DNA of 64,000 bases, taken from an uncultured Dysgonomonas sp. GTDB lineage: Bacteria; Bacteroidota; Bacteroidia; Bacteroidales; Dysgonomonadaceae. Positions 1-9,584 of the stretch are shown in pieces. The position numbers were made by a program, and so were the translations under genes. The stretch's first letter is position 1. Every line of letters begins with the position of its first letter. The stretch is from positions 1 through 64,000 of the forward strand of contig CALYPL010000002.1 of NCBI GenBank assembly GCA_945273835.1. Direction: 5' to 3'. The notes beneath the pieces were generated by a model. It was given only the letters and a program-made list of their open reading frames with translations, ran no database searches and was not told the DNA's origin.

Positions 1-159
1 TCTCTCCAATAGGAGAGTCATATATAGAAGCCGGAATCCGACACATTCATATGTGTAAAAACTGATACTTTAGGAGGCAGACATCTAATAAATCAATAAT
101 CAATACTTACCTTTTGTATTTTTCTTATTTTTGTATGATAAGATTTTAGGATTAGTATT
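1..159. other. Upstream region of aroK, truncated by the window edge
   Basis: No gene is visible. A 6-bp hairpin (ctctcc/ggagag, 2-17) lies at the very edge and a second small one (acacat/atgtgt) at 41-56. Neither has a clear U-tract. TATTTTTG at 126-133 matches the Bacteroidota -7 box (TAnnTTTG) and could start the aroK transcript, but there is no TTTG at the expected -33 distance. Confidence 0.4.
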
Positions 160-702
160 ATGATGCGAATATTTCTGATCGGATACATGGGAGCCGGAAA
201 AACCACAGTAGGGCGTGAACTTGCTAAGGAACTTGGGCTTGATTTTATTGACATAGATCACTATATACAAGCACGTTATCAAAAAAATATTGCTGATATT
301 TTCGAAGAGATCGGCGAATCGGGATTTCGTGATTTAGAAAATAAAATTCTGCGAGAAGTGGGCGATATTGAAAATGTCGTTATCTCTTGCGGAGGAGGCA
401 CACCATGCTTTCACAACAATATGGATTACATGAACAGCATCGGTAAGACTGTATATTTGAAAGCCTCTCCCAAACTTCTTACTCAGCGATTGAACACATG
501 TAAAGATAAACGTCCCTTAATACGTGATAAAAGTGAGGAAGAATTATATGTGTATGTGGAAGAGAGTCTTAAAAACAGAGAGCATCATTATGCAAAAGCA
601 CACATTATTTTCGAAACTGAAGAGTTAGTAAAAAAAGATGACGCACCCAAATTTGTACACGAACTAATTGAATTTATAAATAAGCATGAGAATATACTAT
701 AA
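160..702 (+). CDS. aroK: Shikimate kinase
   Basis: Phosphorylates shikimate with ATP, the fifth step of chorismate synthesis, in the cytoplasm. The 180-residue length is usual for AroK. The P-loop GYMGAGKT is at residues 8-15, DIDHYI near 31-36 fits the shikimate-binding aspartate region, GGGTPC near residue 80 is the conserved glycine motif, and KDKRPL is the LID segment. Two ATGs stand in tandem (160 and 163) and either could be used; TTAGGA lies about 8 bases upstream. The 3' end overlaps the next gene by 17 nt, so the two are probably cotranscribed despite unrelated functions. aroB, another shikimate-pathway gene, is at 21.8 kb. Confidence 0.96.
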   Translation: MMRIFLIGYMGAGKTTVGRELAKELGLDFIDIDHYIQARYQKNIADIFEEIGESGFRDLENKILREVGDIENVVISCGGGTPCFHNNMDYMNSIGKTVYLKASPKLLTQRLNTCKDKRPLIRDKSEEELYVYVEESLKNREHHYAKAHIIFETEELVKKDDAPKFVHELIEFINKHENIL

Positions 703-2770
703 GCTATTATTTTTGACATTTAATCTGTTAATCACATCTTTTACTATTGCACAAAAAGCAGAATATAAATTTAATAAGGATAGTTCGGCAGTATCTGTAA
801 ACGTGAAACTAAGCGAAACAAAATTGGCACACGAAGATAAGCTGAATAAAAAACAAGGTTTGCCTTTACGTATATCCATAAATTTCCCTTTCAAATACAA
901 ATTAGCTGATATTGGCACTTGGAAAGATAATCCCGATAATACCAAATCTTGGAAATTTGAACTCAATGTTCCCGGAGCAAAAGGGTTGATTGTAAGATTT
1001 TCAGATTTTTACATTCCAAAAGGGGCGGCATTACATATATACAATATCAGTAAGAGAGATTTTGACTCATGGATTTACAAGCATGAAGACAATCCTCAAG
1101 GAGGAGCCTATTCTCTTGAAGTGTTTTCACAGGATAATATTGTATTTGAATATGTAGCTGATAAAAATGTTACCGAAAAACCTCGTTTTGAGGCTTTAGA
1201 TTTTGGTTATAAATATAAATCGTCCGAAATAGGAGATTTAAATGGTTTTCATGCTTCGGGACCTTGTATGGTCAATGTTAATTGTCCCGAAGGATTTAAC
1301 TGGCAGAAGCAAAAGAAAGGAGTAGTCAGATTAAGAATAAACACAAGATCAGGTTCATATCTTTGTTCGGGTACACTCATTAATAATACCCGCAACGACA
1401 AAACACCTTATGTATTGACAGCACAACACTGTTTTCCGAATAATCTGCCCTCTGATGTTGAAAATACGGAATTCTTTTTTGATTATGAATTGTCGGGTTG
1501 TGATAATAAAAATGAAAGACCAACCTATAAATATAAAAAAGGAGCAAGTGCGTTAGTCCTTAATCCCATTAATGGAGGTACAGACGGAGCTTTAATAAAA
1601 ATGAATGATACTATACCTGACGATTGGGTCGTATATTTTAATGGATGGAACTTACAAAATACAAATTATACAATTAGTAATGGAGCAGTCATACACCACC
1701 CAAGTGGAGATGTAAAAAAAATATCACTGTTTAAAAACTCTCTCTATACAACAACATTTGATGGCGAAAAAGTAAGTTCAGAAGAAAATGCTCATTGGCT
1801 AGTAAAGTATTCAATGGGAAGTACCGAAGGAGGTTCATCGGGCGCACCGCTGTTTGATGAGAAAGGACTTGTTGTTGGTACTTTAACAGGAGGATATTCA
1901 AGCTGTAAAAATTACGATTCTTACGGAAGTGATTATTATGGAAAGATGTATTACCATTGGAGTCATCATACAGATTCTAAGCAACAAATGAAAAAATATC
2001 TTGATCCTGATAATACGGGAAAAACAAAATTTGAAGGTATTTTTAACTTGGATAAATCTGATTTACTTTTAAGTTCGCAAGAAATATCGGTAGAAGCCAC
2101 TTACAGTTCCGATGTATATATCCTAAATGGAAATGGACAATATTCAGCAATATCAGATAGTATTTCAATAGCGACTGTTGAGGTTATAAATAATAATCTG
2201 ATTCGTATAAATGGAATCAAGGCGGGGCGTACTAAAATAACGGTACAAAACGAGTTCGGAATTAATGCGGTGGTAGAAGTAACCGTTACACCGACCCTTT
2301 CAAAAACATTGCGTTTAAGTTCTGACATAATTGTGGTAGCTAAAGATAAAAACTCGGATATTGATATCATTAGTGGGAACGGAAAATATGAATTGACTAT
2401 TGCAGATCAATCAATAGCAACTGCAACCTTGCTTGACAATAAGAAAATAGAAGTGCAAGGTATAATATTAGGAAAGACAACTTTGACTATAACAGATAGC
2501 TTGCGAAAAGAAATCACAATACCTGTTATTGTCATGAATTTAATGGATATATATGTTGCGCCCGGAGAATTGAACGTACGCATAAACAATGGGATAAATA
2601 GAATCAACTGGGTTACTATATCCGATCTGTCGGGACGAATGGTATTCGATTCAGGTAAAGTTGACAATAATATATTTTGGACTGATTTAACGCGATTCCC
2701 GAGAGGAGCATATATAGTGACCGTGAAACTTGATGATAATAAAAAGATAACAAAAAAAGTAGCATGGTAA
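686..2770 (+). CDS. Secreted trypsin-like serine protease with T9SS C-terminal signal
   Basis: A 694-residue exported protease that resembles the lysyl endopeptidase group of family S1. Residues 1-22 form a Sec signal peptide ending in TIAQ. The likely triad is His248 (TAQHC), Asp300 (GGTDGALI) and Ser385 (GGSSGAPL). After the catalytic domain come two tandem beta-sandwich-like repeats (about residues 460-545 and 546-625), each with an NGNGQY/SGNGKY motif and a KAGRTKITV/ILGKTTLTI motif, resembling bacterial Ig-like domains. The last about 70 residues (ISDLSGRMVF, FPRGAYIVTV, KKVAW) look like a type A T9SS sorting domain, so surface anchoring or release is expected. The start lies inside aroK and the stop overlaps the radA start. 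The exact cleavage specificity cannot be read from the sequence. Confidence 0.88.
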   Translation: MRIYYKLLFLTFNLLITSFTIAQKAEYKFNKDSSAVSVNVKLSETKLAHEDKLNKKQGLPLRISINFPFKYKLADIGTWKDNPDNTKSWKFELNVPGAKGLIVRFSDFYIPKGAALHIYNISKRDFDSWIYKHEDNPQGGAYSLEVFSQDNIVFEYVADKNVTEKPRFEALDFGYKYKSSEIGDLNGFHASGPCMVNVNCPEGFNWQKQKKGVVRLRINTRSGSYLCSGTLINNTRNDKTPYVLTAQHCFPNNLPSDVENTEFFFDYELSGCDNKNERPTYKYKKGASALVLNPINGGTDGALIKMNDTIPDDWVVYFNGWNLQNTNYTISNGAVIHHPSGDVKKISLFKNSLYTTTFDGEKVSSEENAHWLVKYSMGSTEGGSSGAPLFDEKGLVVGTLTGGYSSCKNYDSYGSDYYGKMYYHWSHHTDSKQQMKKYLDPDNTGKTKFEGIFNLDKSDLLLSSQEISVEATYSSDVYILNGNGQYSAISDSISIATVEVINNNLIRINGIKAGRTKITVQNEFGINAVVEVTVTPTLSKTLRLSSDIIVVAKDKNSDIDIISGNGKYELTIADQSIATATLLDNKKIEVQGIILGKTTLTITDSLRKEITIPVIVMNLMDIYVAPGELNVRINNGINRINWVTISDLSGRMVFDSGKVDNNIFWTDLTRFPRGAYIVTVKLDDNKKITKKVAW

Positions 2771-4128
2771 AGATAAAGACAGTATATGTTTGCAGTAATT
2801 GCGGTAATGATTCACCAAAATGGTTAGGTAAGTGTCCCATCTGTGGAGAATGGAACACATATGTTGAAGAGTCTATCAATACTTCGGCTGCTAAAAATAA
2901 AGCATCTGATATATTTGACTCGGTAAAAGCTAAGCCCTTAAAAATAAAAGAAGTCGTAGCCGGAGAAGATCCTCGTATTGATTTACAGGATGAAGAATTG
3001 AATCGTGTGCTTGGAGGCGGGCTTGTACCGGGCTCATTGGTTTTGCTCGGTGGAGAACCTGGTATTGGTAAATCGACCCTTATTCTTCAAACAGTTCTGA
3101 ATCTGAAAAAAATAAAGACACTTTATATATCAGGAGAAGAAAGTTCGCGGCAACTGAAGATGCGTGCAGATCGTATAAATGCGAATAATGAAGATTGTTA
3201 TATTTTGTGTGAAACCAATCTTGAACAGATATTTGTAAGCATAAAAAACTTACAACCCGATTTTGTGGTAATAGATTCAATCCAAACCATTTTCACCGAA
3301 AATATAGAATCTTCGCCCGGAAGTGTATCACAAGTACGTGAATGCGCTGCTTCCATACTCAAATTCGCAAAAGAAACAAGCACACCCGTCATTCTGATCG
3401 GGCATATCAATAAAGAAGGAAGCATTGCCGGACCTAAAGTTCTTGAACATATAGTTGATGCTGTCTTGCAATTCGATGGAGACCAGCATTATATGTATCG
3501 AATTTTGAGGAGTATTAAGAACCGTTTTGGTAGTACTGCTGAATTGGGAATATATGAAATGCGACAAAATGGATTGAGGGAAGTTAGCAATCCTTCAGAA
3601 CTTCTGTTAACGCAGAATCATGAAGGATTGAGTGGGGTAGCCATTGCCGCAGCTATCGAAGGTATCCGTCCATTCCTTATAGAAACACAGGCACTTGTAA
3701 GCACAGCGGCTTATGGTACACCACAGCGTTCAGCTACGGGATTTGACATCCGCCGTATGAATATGCTTTTGGCGGTTCTTGAAAAGCGGGCAGGCTTTAA
3801 GCTGATACAGAAAGATGTATTCTTAAACATAGCAGGCGGTTTGCGTGTCAACGATCCCGGGATGGATTTGTCTGTCCTTAGTGCCGTGTTATCCTCAAAT
3901 CTCGATATCGCTGTTGAACGTAACGTTTGCATGACGGGAGAAGTCGGATTGTCGGGAGAAATACGTCCTGTCAATCGGATAGAGCAACGCATCCTTGAAG
4001 CCGAAAAGCTTGGCTTTAACCGTATTCTTATACCCAGAAATAATCTGAAAGGCTTTACTGCAAAAACTAATATTGAGATAATAGAAGTGCGTAAAGTAGA
4101 AGAGGCTTTCCGGCAACTTTTCGGATAA
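2764..4128 (+). CDS. radA: DNA repair protein RadA
   Basis: A RecA-like ATPase that drives branch migration of recombination intermediates. The 454-residue length is typical. A four-cysteine zinc finger (C10, C13, C24, C27) opens the protein. The Walker A GEPGIGKST is at about residues 97-105, the RadA-specific KNRFG motif is at about 251-255, and the C-terminal third is the Lon-protease-like domain without protease function. The ATG overlaps the stop of the upstream protease (ATGGTAA), which supports translational coupling. The downstream 180 bp to the flavodoxin gene contains no gene. Confidence 0.97.
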   Translation: MVKIKTVYVCSNCGNDSPKWLGKCPICGEWNTYVEESINTSAAKNKASDIFDSVKAKPLKIKEVVAGEDPRIDLQDEELNRVLGGGLVPGSLVLLGGEPGIGKSTLILQTVLNLKKIKTLYISGEESSRQLKMRADRINANNEDCYILCETNLEQIFVSIKNLQPDFVVIDSIQTIFTENIESSPGSVSQVRECAASILKFAKETSTPVILIGHINKEGSIAGPKVLEHIVDAVLQFDGDQHYMYRILRSIKNRFGSTAELGIYEMRQNGLREVSNPSELLLTQNHEGLSGVAIAAAIEGIRPFLIETQALVSTAAYGTPQRSATGFDIRRMNMLLAVLEKRAGFKLIQKDVFLNIAGGLRVNDPGMDLSVLSAVLSSNLDIAVERNVCMTGEVGLSGEIRPVNRIEQRILEAEKLGFNRILIPRNNLKGFTAKTNIEIIEVRKVEEAFRQLFG

Positions 4129-4310
4129 TTACATCCTGTTGAGTGTTCATATAGCTGTATATCAAAAGATTTAGAGTCTTATATCAGTGCTTATATACTT
4201 ATAAATGAGTACGTATTAGACTATAAATCATTATTTCTTGGTATTGTTGACCAATTATATATACTGTTACTTTGTTTTGTAATAATTATAAACTATTAAA
4301 AAGTATATAA

Positions 4311-4811
4311 ATGGCTCATATAGGAATTTTTTATGGCTCTACAACGGGCAATACTCAAGAAGTTGCAGAAAAGATAGCAAAAGCGTTGAACGTTGACAAA
4401 GCTGATCTTCATGATGTATCTAATGCTAAAGCAGATTTCGGTGCTTATGATGTTTTACTATTCGGTTCTTCAACATTAGGATATGGCGATCTTCAGGACG
4501 ACTGGGATAGCTTTATCGGAAAAGTTAAATCAGCTGATTTAAATGGTAAAAAAGTTGCCTTGTTTGGTTGTGGCGATTCAGCATCATATAGCGATACATT
4601 TTGCGATGCTATCGGTAAAATATATAACGAAATCAAAAATAAAGGCTGTACAATAATTGGTCAGGTAAGCACAGAAGGTTATACTTACGATGGTTCTGAT
4701 TCAGTTGTAGACGGTCGGTTTGTAGGATTACCTATCGACAATGATAATGAGTCTGATCAGACAGATCAGCGTATTGCATGTTGGGTAGAAGACCTTAAAA
4801 AAGAAATCTAA
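4311..4811 (+). CDS. fldA: Flavodoxin
   Basis: A small FMN electron carrier, 166 residues, of the long-chain flavodoxin type. The FMN phosphate loop GSTTGNT is at residues 9-15. FGSSTLGYGDLQDDW and FGCGDSASYSDTFCDAIG are the flavin-stacking loops of the family. It likely replaces ferredoxin under iron limitation or donates electrons to reductive enzymes. A weak promoter candidate (ATTG-N20-TTACTTTG, 4243-4274) precedes it. The DUF2023 gene begins 15 bp downstream, so the two look like one transcription unit ending at the 5189-5221 hairpin. Confidence 0.96.
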   Translation: MAHIGIFYGSTTGNTQEVAEKIAKALNVDKADLHDVSNAKADFGAYDVLLFGSSTLGYGDLQDDWDSFIGKVKSADLNGKKVALFGCGDSASYSDTFCDAIGKIYNEIKNKGCTIIGQVSTEGYTYDGSDSVVDGRFVGLPIDNDNESDQTDQRIACWVEDLKKEI

Positions 4812-4826
4812 AAACTTCGGCTTCTT

Positions 4827-5144
4827 ATGATGCGTGTTTTTTATCATCTCATTTACGAATACAGAAAGGGAGTACGGGACATGATGCTTTGTACATTACC
4901 GGTATCGACGGAGGATGAAGTGAAAAGGCGCCTCGAGAAAAATACAATTTCATATATGATCCAAAAAATTGGAAATGGTAATATGAACGTATTTTTCGGT
5001 AAGAGCGAGTGTTTGAATGTAGCTAACAGAATATGTAAAGATAGACCCTTAAATCTACTAAGTCCTGAAGAAGACTTTATTTTGGGTATATTATTAGGAT
5101 ATAGTATTCATGAACAGTGTTGCCGTTATTGTAAAAAACAATAA
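4827..5144 (+). CDS. DUF2023 family protein, partner of flavodoxin
   Basis: A 105-residue small protein matching the DUF2023 family found beside flavodoxin genes in Bacteroidales. Two ATGs are in tandem (4827, 4830). The visible pattern is MMRVFYHLIYEYRKGVRDM, then a probable regulatory alpha/beta fold with STEDEVKRRLEK, and a cysteine-bearing end EQCCRYCKKQ. Function is not known. The fixed pairing with flavodoxin suggests a role in flavodoxin maturation, regulation or electron delivery (inference). The paired cysteines near the C-terminus could bind metal or be redox active. Confidence 0.85.
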   Translation: MMRVFYHLIYEYRKGVRDMMLCTLPVSTEDEVKRRLEKNTISYMIQKIGNGNMNVFFGKSECLNVANRICKDRPLNLLSPEEDFILGILLGYSIHEQCCRYCKKQ

Positions 5145-5188
5145 TATTCTTTAGCCTCTTTTATGGATATTTTTTAGTTGATCTTATA

Positions 5189-5221
5189 GAAATTCCTCAG
5201 ACGTGATGTCTGAGGAATTTC
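5189..5221. terminator. Terminator between converging genes
   Basis: A perfect 14-bp stem (gaaattcctcagac with its complement) and a 5-nt loop, followed on the + strand by ATCTTTTAT. It lies between the DUF2023 stop at 5144 and the opposite-strand activase stop at 5227, so it can serve both strands. Confidence 0.9.
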
Positions 5222-5226
5222 ATCTT

Positions 5227-8200
5227 TTATATCATAAAATGTAATCTATTCTGTAAGTTAACTTCAGCCACTCCGCCATCAATATCTAAATATAAAATAT
5301 TCATATTAGGGTAAACTTCTTTTATACGCTTTTCAACCCCTTTGGCAATAATATGATTAGCAATACAACCAAAAGGCTGGATGCAAACAACCTTGTTAAC
5401 ACCTTTACGCGCATAATGAGCTATCTCACCGGCTATCAACCAGCCTTCGCCAAACTGATTGGAAAGATTTATTATCTCCGATGCAGCCTGAGCTTTGGCG
5501 TAAATAGATTCAGAAGGTTCGTAATATTTGAATCCCTTCATAATCTTTTCCGATTTTTTGACCCGATTATTGATATAAGACCATATTATAGGCATCAATG
5601 ATTTCTCAAAAATAGTAGCTCCGTCAGTAGTACCATTTTCGGCATTTACTTTTGTATTAACAAAAAACTGCAAAAGAAAATCGAGTAATGGTGGGGTAGA
5701 TACTTCAACATTTTTAGACCTGAGCCATTCACTGATTCCGGCTTGTGCGTAGTTGTTATATTTTACAAATATCTCACCGATAAGCCCTACACGAGAATAT
5801 TCAATATCATTAATTGGTATAGCATTGAAATCAGCCACAGCTTCGTTCAGTAAGCGAAATAATGTCTTAGGATCATTAGCTCTCACTGCGTCAATTCCTC
5901 TTTCAATATAGAGTTCAAATACATCTTGAGAGTCTCCTTTACGTTTCTCTCTGACTGATATAGCACTATGCATTTGTTGTAGACCATCGCCAAACAGGAC
6001 GAGCGGAACGGCTATTTTAACGATCTTTTTCCAAGGTAGCGAAAAGCCGCTTTCGCCATTCTGATAAGTTTCACCCGACGTTAGAGCTATGACAGGAATG
6101 TCATTGAATCCTGCATTAGTTAAGCCTGATTTAATCTGTGATATATAATTAGTCGCACGGCATTGTCCACCAGTCTGTGTTATAGCCACTACAACATCTT
6201 TTAAATCATATTCGCCCGATTGCAAAGTATTGATGATATCCCCTAAAACTAAAGTTGAAGGGTAACATACTTCGTTATTTCCATACATCAAACCTTTATC
6301 AGCGGAAACCTTGTTGGACTTAGGTAAGTTAGCAACTTTCAATCCCATTAATTCACCTAAAGCAGGAGCAAAAGGATTGAGAAAATCAGCTAACCATGGA
6401 ATAAGGATTGTTTTATTCTTGTCAGCATCTGTATATGGAACAGAATAACCTTTATATTCAGCAACCTTTTTCGTCTCGTTAATTTTGGCAGCTTTCAATG
6501 ATTCAACAAGCGAACGTAAACGTAATCTTATCGAGCCGGGACTGGCTATCTCGTCAATACGTAATACTGTAATATTTTTGCCAACGGATTTAAGGATGTC
6601 ACGTGTCTCATCCATAAAAAATGAGTCAGGACCGCAACCAAATGAATTGAGCTGTACTAATTGTATATTCTGTGGCAACTTAGCTACTTCCATGGCAGCT
6701 TGCACAACACGATTCGGATAAGACCATTGAGAAACAATGTTGAGTTTACCGAATCCTCCGCTTTCAGGTTTGCGGAAGACATCGTCTGTTAACACGATCA
6801 CACCCAAATCGGATAATATCTGACCAACTTTTTGATGTATTAGCGGATCGGCATGATAGGGGCGTCCTGCCACAATAAAAAGAGGGGTACCATTTTTAAC
6901 GGCATCGTCAAGTATTTCTTTTTGATAATTGTACATTTGCCGTTTAGTGTCATCTTTAGCATTCAATGCAATTTTAAATGCTTTCTCTATAACTGCTTTA
7001 GAAACTCCTAAGCCCGATAAATATTCATAACATCCCTTGAATAATACTTTATCGTTGCGGAAGTTTATAACAGGATGATCGAACGGAATACCATATTTCT
7101 TTTCTGGATTAATGGAGCTTTCGATAACTTCTGGATATCCACTTACCACAGGACAATTGAAGGAGTCTCCCGCACCTTCAAATTCTTTTTGTTCCTTAGG
7201 TACAAGCGGATAGAATATCCGATCGACTTTTTGTTCTATTAAAGCCAATATGTGCCCGTGTACCAACTTGGCGGGAAAACATATATTATCGGACATGATT
7301 CCGCCAACTCCCTTTTGATAGAGTGGAAAAGTTGATTCAGGCGACAAGCGGACATTGAAACCGCATTCGCTTAAAAGTGTGTGCCAGAAAGGGTAATTGT
7401 CGAACATATTCAAAACGCGGGGAATACCAATTGTACGACCACGTTGTATATTATCCGCGTTGACAGCTCTGTTAAACAATATTTCATTCTTACGGTCAAA
7501 AGCGTTATATCCTTTAACATCGCCTTTGTCTTTATTAAAGAATATTTTTTCACACTTATTACCGGCATAACAGGTATTGCCGTTGTCAAACCTGAACCGA
7601 AGTACAGAACATTGGTTTGTACAGCCTTTACACGTAAGTTCTCTGGTGTCTATTGTATTTATATCAAGTAGAGATGCTTTTCCATGAAAAGTTGATTCAT
7701 AATGTTCTTTGTTATAAATCCTTTGTGCATATAAAGCAGCTCCTAAAGCTCCCATCAATTCGGGATAATCGGTAGAGCTTACGTTTTTGCCTGACAGCAT
7801 TTCAAGCGCGCGATAGACAGCATCGTTTCTGAAAGTACCTCCCTGAACAACTATATTATCTCCTAATTGTTTCAGATTGGATATTTTAAGAACTTTGAAT
7901 AAACAGTTTTTGACAACTGAATAAGCAAGACCTGCTGCTATATCATCGTTTCCTGCATTTTCACGTAGTGACTGTTTTACTTTAGAATTCATGAACACGG
8001 TACAGCGTGAACCAAGATCACTTGGGTATTTTGCCAGACATGCTTGATGCGAAAACTCTGCTAAAGGTATATTTAGGGTTGAAGCAAAATTTTGCAGGAA
8101 CGACCCGCAACCGGCAGAACAGGCTTCATTTAATTCAATGTTCGATATTGTTCCATTATCAATAAATATCGATTTAATATCTTGTCCGCCGATGTCTAAT

Positions 8201-9474
8201 ATAAAAGAGACATTCGGGTCGATATATTGTGCTCCTGAAAGATGGGCGATTGTTTCCACAATACCATGATTCAGTCCAAGAGCTGACTTAATCAGGTCTT
8301 CTCCATAGCCCGTTGCGGCAGAGGATAAGAAATTTATTTTTATATTTTTCTTTTCGGCTTCATCAAAAAATAAAGAAAGACCTTCCATTACTTTTTTTAA
8401 GGGATTACCTTCGTTGCCATCATAAAATCGGTAGATAATATTTGCATCAGCATCCATTATCACAATTTTAGACGTAGTCGAACCTGAATCTATTCCCAAA
8501 AAACAATTGACTGATTCGCCTTCCTTTAATTCTCTAAACTGAAGTTTTTTAATGCTTCTGTTTTTATTCCACGCCGTATATTCTTCTTCATTATTGAATA
8601 GAACTGGTAATGCGTTTTTTTGATTTTGAGTTGTGGCTTCAGATAATTTGACGATCAACTCATTCAAATCGAATGTTTTTGTGTCTTCTTTTTCATATAA
8701 TGCAGATCCCCAAGCCGGAAAATATTCTCCATTATCGGGTACTATCATATCTGATTCATCAATTTTCAAGACATCAACAAAAGCTTTTCGTAAAGCGGGG
8801 ATAAATGTTAACGGACCTCCGATGCATATTATTTTAGGTACGACTTCGCACCCTCTTGCTAATGTTGTAACTGATTGTAGAGCGACTGCATGCAGTATGG
8901 ATGCTGATATATCTGCTACAGGTATATTACGACTTATAAGATTTTGAACATCAGTTTTGGCAAATACTCCGCAACGGGATGCTATTGGATATATTTTCTC
9001 ATAATTCTGTGCTTTAATGCCAAGCTCTTCAACTGATATATTCATCAGACTGGCCATTTGGTCAATGAATGCACCTGTACCACCTGCACAGCTGCCATTC
9101 ATGCGTATATCTGGATGACGGCCGTTTTCAAAGAATACCATTTTGGCATCCTCGCCGCCTAAGTCAATTAATGTGTGTACCTCGCCATAAACGTTGTTAA
9201 CGACCTCAACTGCTGCAACTACTTCTTGCACAAACGGGATGCCTACACGTTCGCCTACACCCATACCTGCTGAACCTGAGATATTGATTTTGAATAGTAC
9301 ATCAGGCATTTTATTCAATACGGTTTGTAATTCTTCAATAAGGCATTGTTGAATGTTTGCGTGATGACGACGATAGGTTTTATAAACAATTTGCTTTGTA
9401 TTGTTTAAAACTACAATTTTAACGGTTGTCGAACCAATGTCGACTCCCATTTTATATTGTATATAGTTCTGCAT
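5227..9474 (-). CDS. 2-hydroxyacyl-CoA dehydratase activase fusion (BcrAD/BadFG, DUF2229, HgdB-like)
   Basis: A 1415-residue multidomain protein of the iron-sulfur ATPase family that delivers low-potential electrons to radical dehydratases or reductases. Two ASKHA ATPase domains occur in tandem: the first opens with GVDIGSTTVKIV (about residue 10) and has SCAGGTGAF (about 128); the second opens with GIDSGSTTSKIV (about 325) and has ACSAGCGSF (about 450). These SCAGG/SAGCG cysteines are the usual bridging 4Fe-4S ligands. A cysteine cluster CKGCTNQC sits near 615. DUF2229 starts near 678, and an HgdB-like region with CGPDSFF (about 943), GGQCRATNY (about 1103) and QPFGCIANH (about 1366) ends it. 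No separate dehydratase gene is adjacent, so the substrate is unknown. TAATTTTG at 9500-9507 is a candidate -7 box. Confidence 0.93.
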   Translation of the reverse strand: MQNYIQYKMGVDIGSTTVKIVVLNNTKQIVYKTYRRHHANIQQCLIEELQTVLNKMPDVLFKINISGSAGMGVGERVGIPFVQEVVAAVEVVNNVYGEVHTLIDLGGEDAKMVFFENGRHPDIRMNGSCAGGTGAFIDQMASLMNISVEELGIKAQNYEKIYPIASRCGVFAKTDVQNLISRNIPVADISASILHAVALQSVTTLARGCEVVPKIICIGGPLTFIPALRKAFVDVLKIDESDMIVPDNGEYFPAWGSALYEKEDTKTFDLNELIVKLSEATTQNQKNALPVLFNNEEEYTAWNKNRSIKKLQFRELKEGESVNCFLGIDSGSTTSKIVIMDADANIIYRFYDGNEGNPLKKVMEGLSLFFDEAEKKNIKINFLSSAATGYGEDLIKSALGLNHGIVETIAHLSGAQYIDPNVSFILDIGGQDIKSIFIDNGTISNIELNEACSAGCGSFLQNFASTLNIPLAEFSHQACLAKYPSDLGSRCTVFMNSKVKQSLRENAGNDDIAAGLAYSVVKNCLFKVLKISNLKQLGDNIVVQGGTFRNDAVYRALEMLSGKNVSSTDYPELMGALGAALYAQRIYNKEHYESTFHGKASLLDINTIDTRELTCKGCTNQCSVLRFRFDNGNTCYAGNKCEKIFFNKDKGDVKGYNAFDRKNEILFNRAVNADNIQRGRTIGIPRVLNMFDNYPFWHTLLSECGFNVRLSPESTFPLYQKGVGGIMSDNICFPAKLVHGHILALIEQKVDRIFYPLVPKEQKEFEGAGDSFNCPVVSGYPEVIESSINPEKKYGIPFDHPVINFRNDKVLFKGCYEYLSGLGVSKAVIEKAFKIALNAKDDTKRQMYNYQKEILDDAVKNGTPLFIVAGRPYHADPLIHQKVGQILSDLGVIVLTDDVFRKPESGGFGKLNIVSQWSYPNRVVQAAMEVAKLPQNIQLVQLNSFGCGPDSFFMDETRDILKSVGKNITVLRIDEIASPGSIRLRLRSLVESLKAAKINETKKVAEYKGYSVPYTDADKNKTILIPWLADFLNPFAPALGELMGLKVANLPKSNKVSADKGLMYGNNEVCYPSTLVLGDIINTLQSGEYDLKDVVVAITQTGGQCRATNYISQIKSGLTNAGFNDIPVIALTSGETYQNGESGFSLPWKKIVKIAVPLVLFGDGLQQMHSAISVREKRKGDSQDVFELYIERGIDAVRANDPKTLFRLLNEAVADFNAIPINDIEYSRVGLIGEIFVKYNNYAQAGISEWLRSKNVEVSTPPLLDFLLQFFVNTKVNAENGTTDGATIFEKSLMPIIWSYINNRVKKSEKIMKGFKYYEPSESIYAKAQAASEIINLSNQFGEGWLIAGEIAHYARKGVNKVVCIQPFGCIANHIIAKGVEKRIKEVYPNMNILYLDIDGGVAEVNLQNRLHFMI

Positions 9475-9499
9475 ATATTATTTGGTTAAATACAAACTG

Positions 9500-9507
9500 C
9501 AAAATTA
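9500..9507 (-). promoter_or_regulatory. Candidate -7 box of the activase gene
   Basis: Reads TAATTTTG on the minus strand, matching TAnnTTTG, 26 bp upstream of the start. No TTTG lies at the correct -33 spacing. Confidence 0.4.
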
Positions 9508-9584
9508 CGAAAAACTGTTTAAATTAGCGATATTATAGATTCTATTTATACTCTATTGTCGATAACTTAACTTAAGTGTTTTAG

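Noticed and set aside
20..100. Segment AAGCCGGAATCCGACAC and a downstream AGGAGGCAGAC that recall parts of a cobalamin riboswitch
   Set aside because: No convincing B12 box, and pairing of the expected helices is not seen. The window edge also truncates the region.
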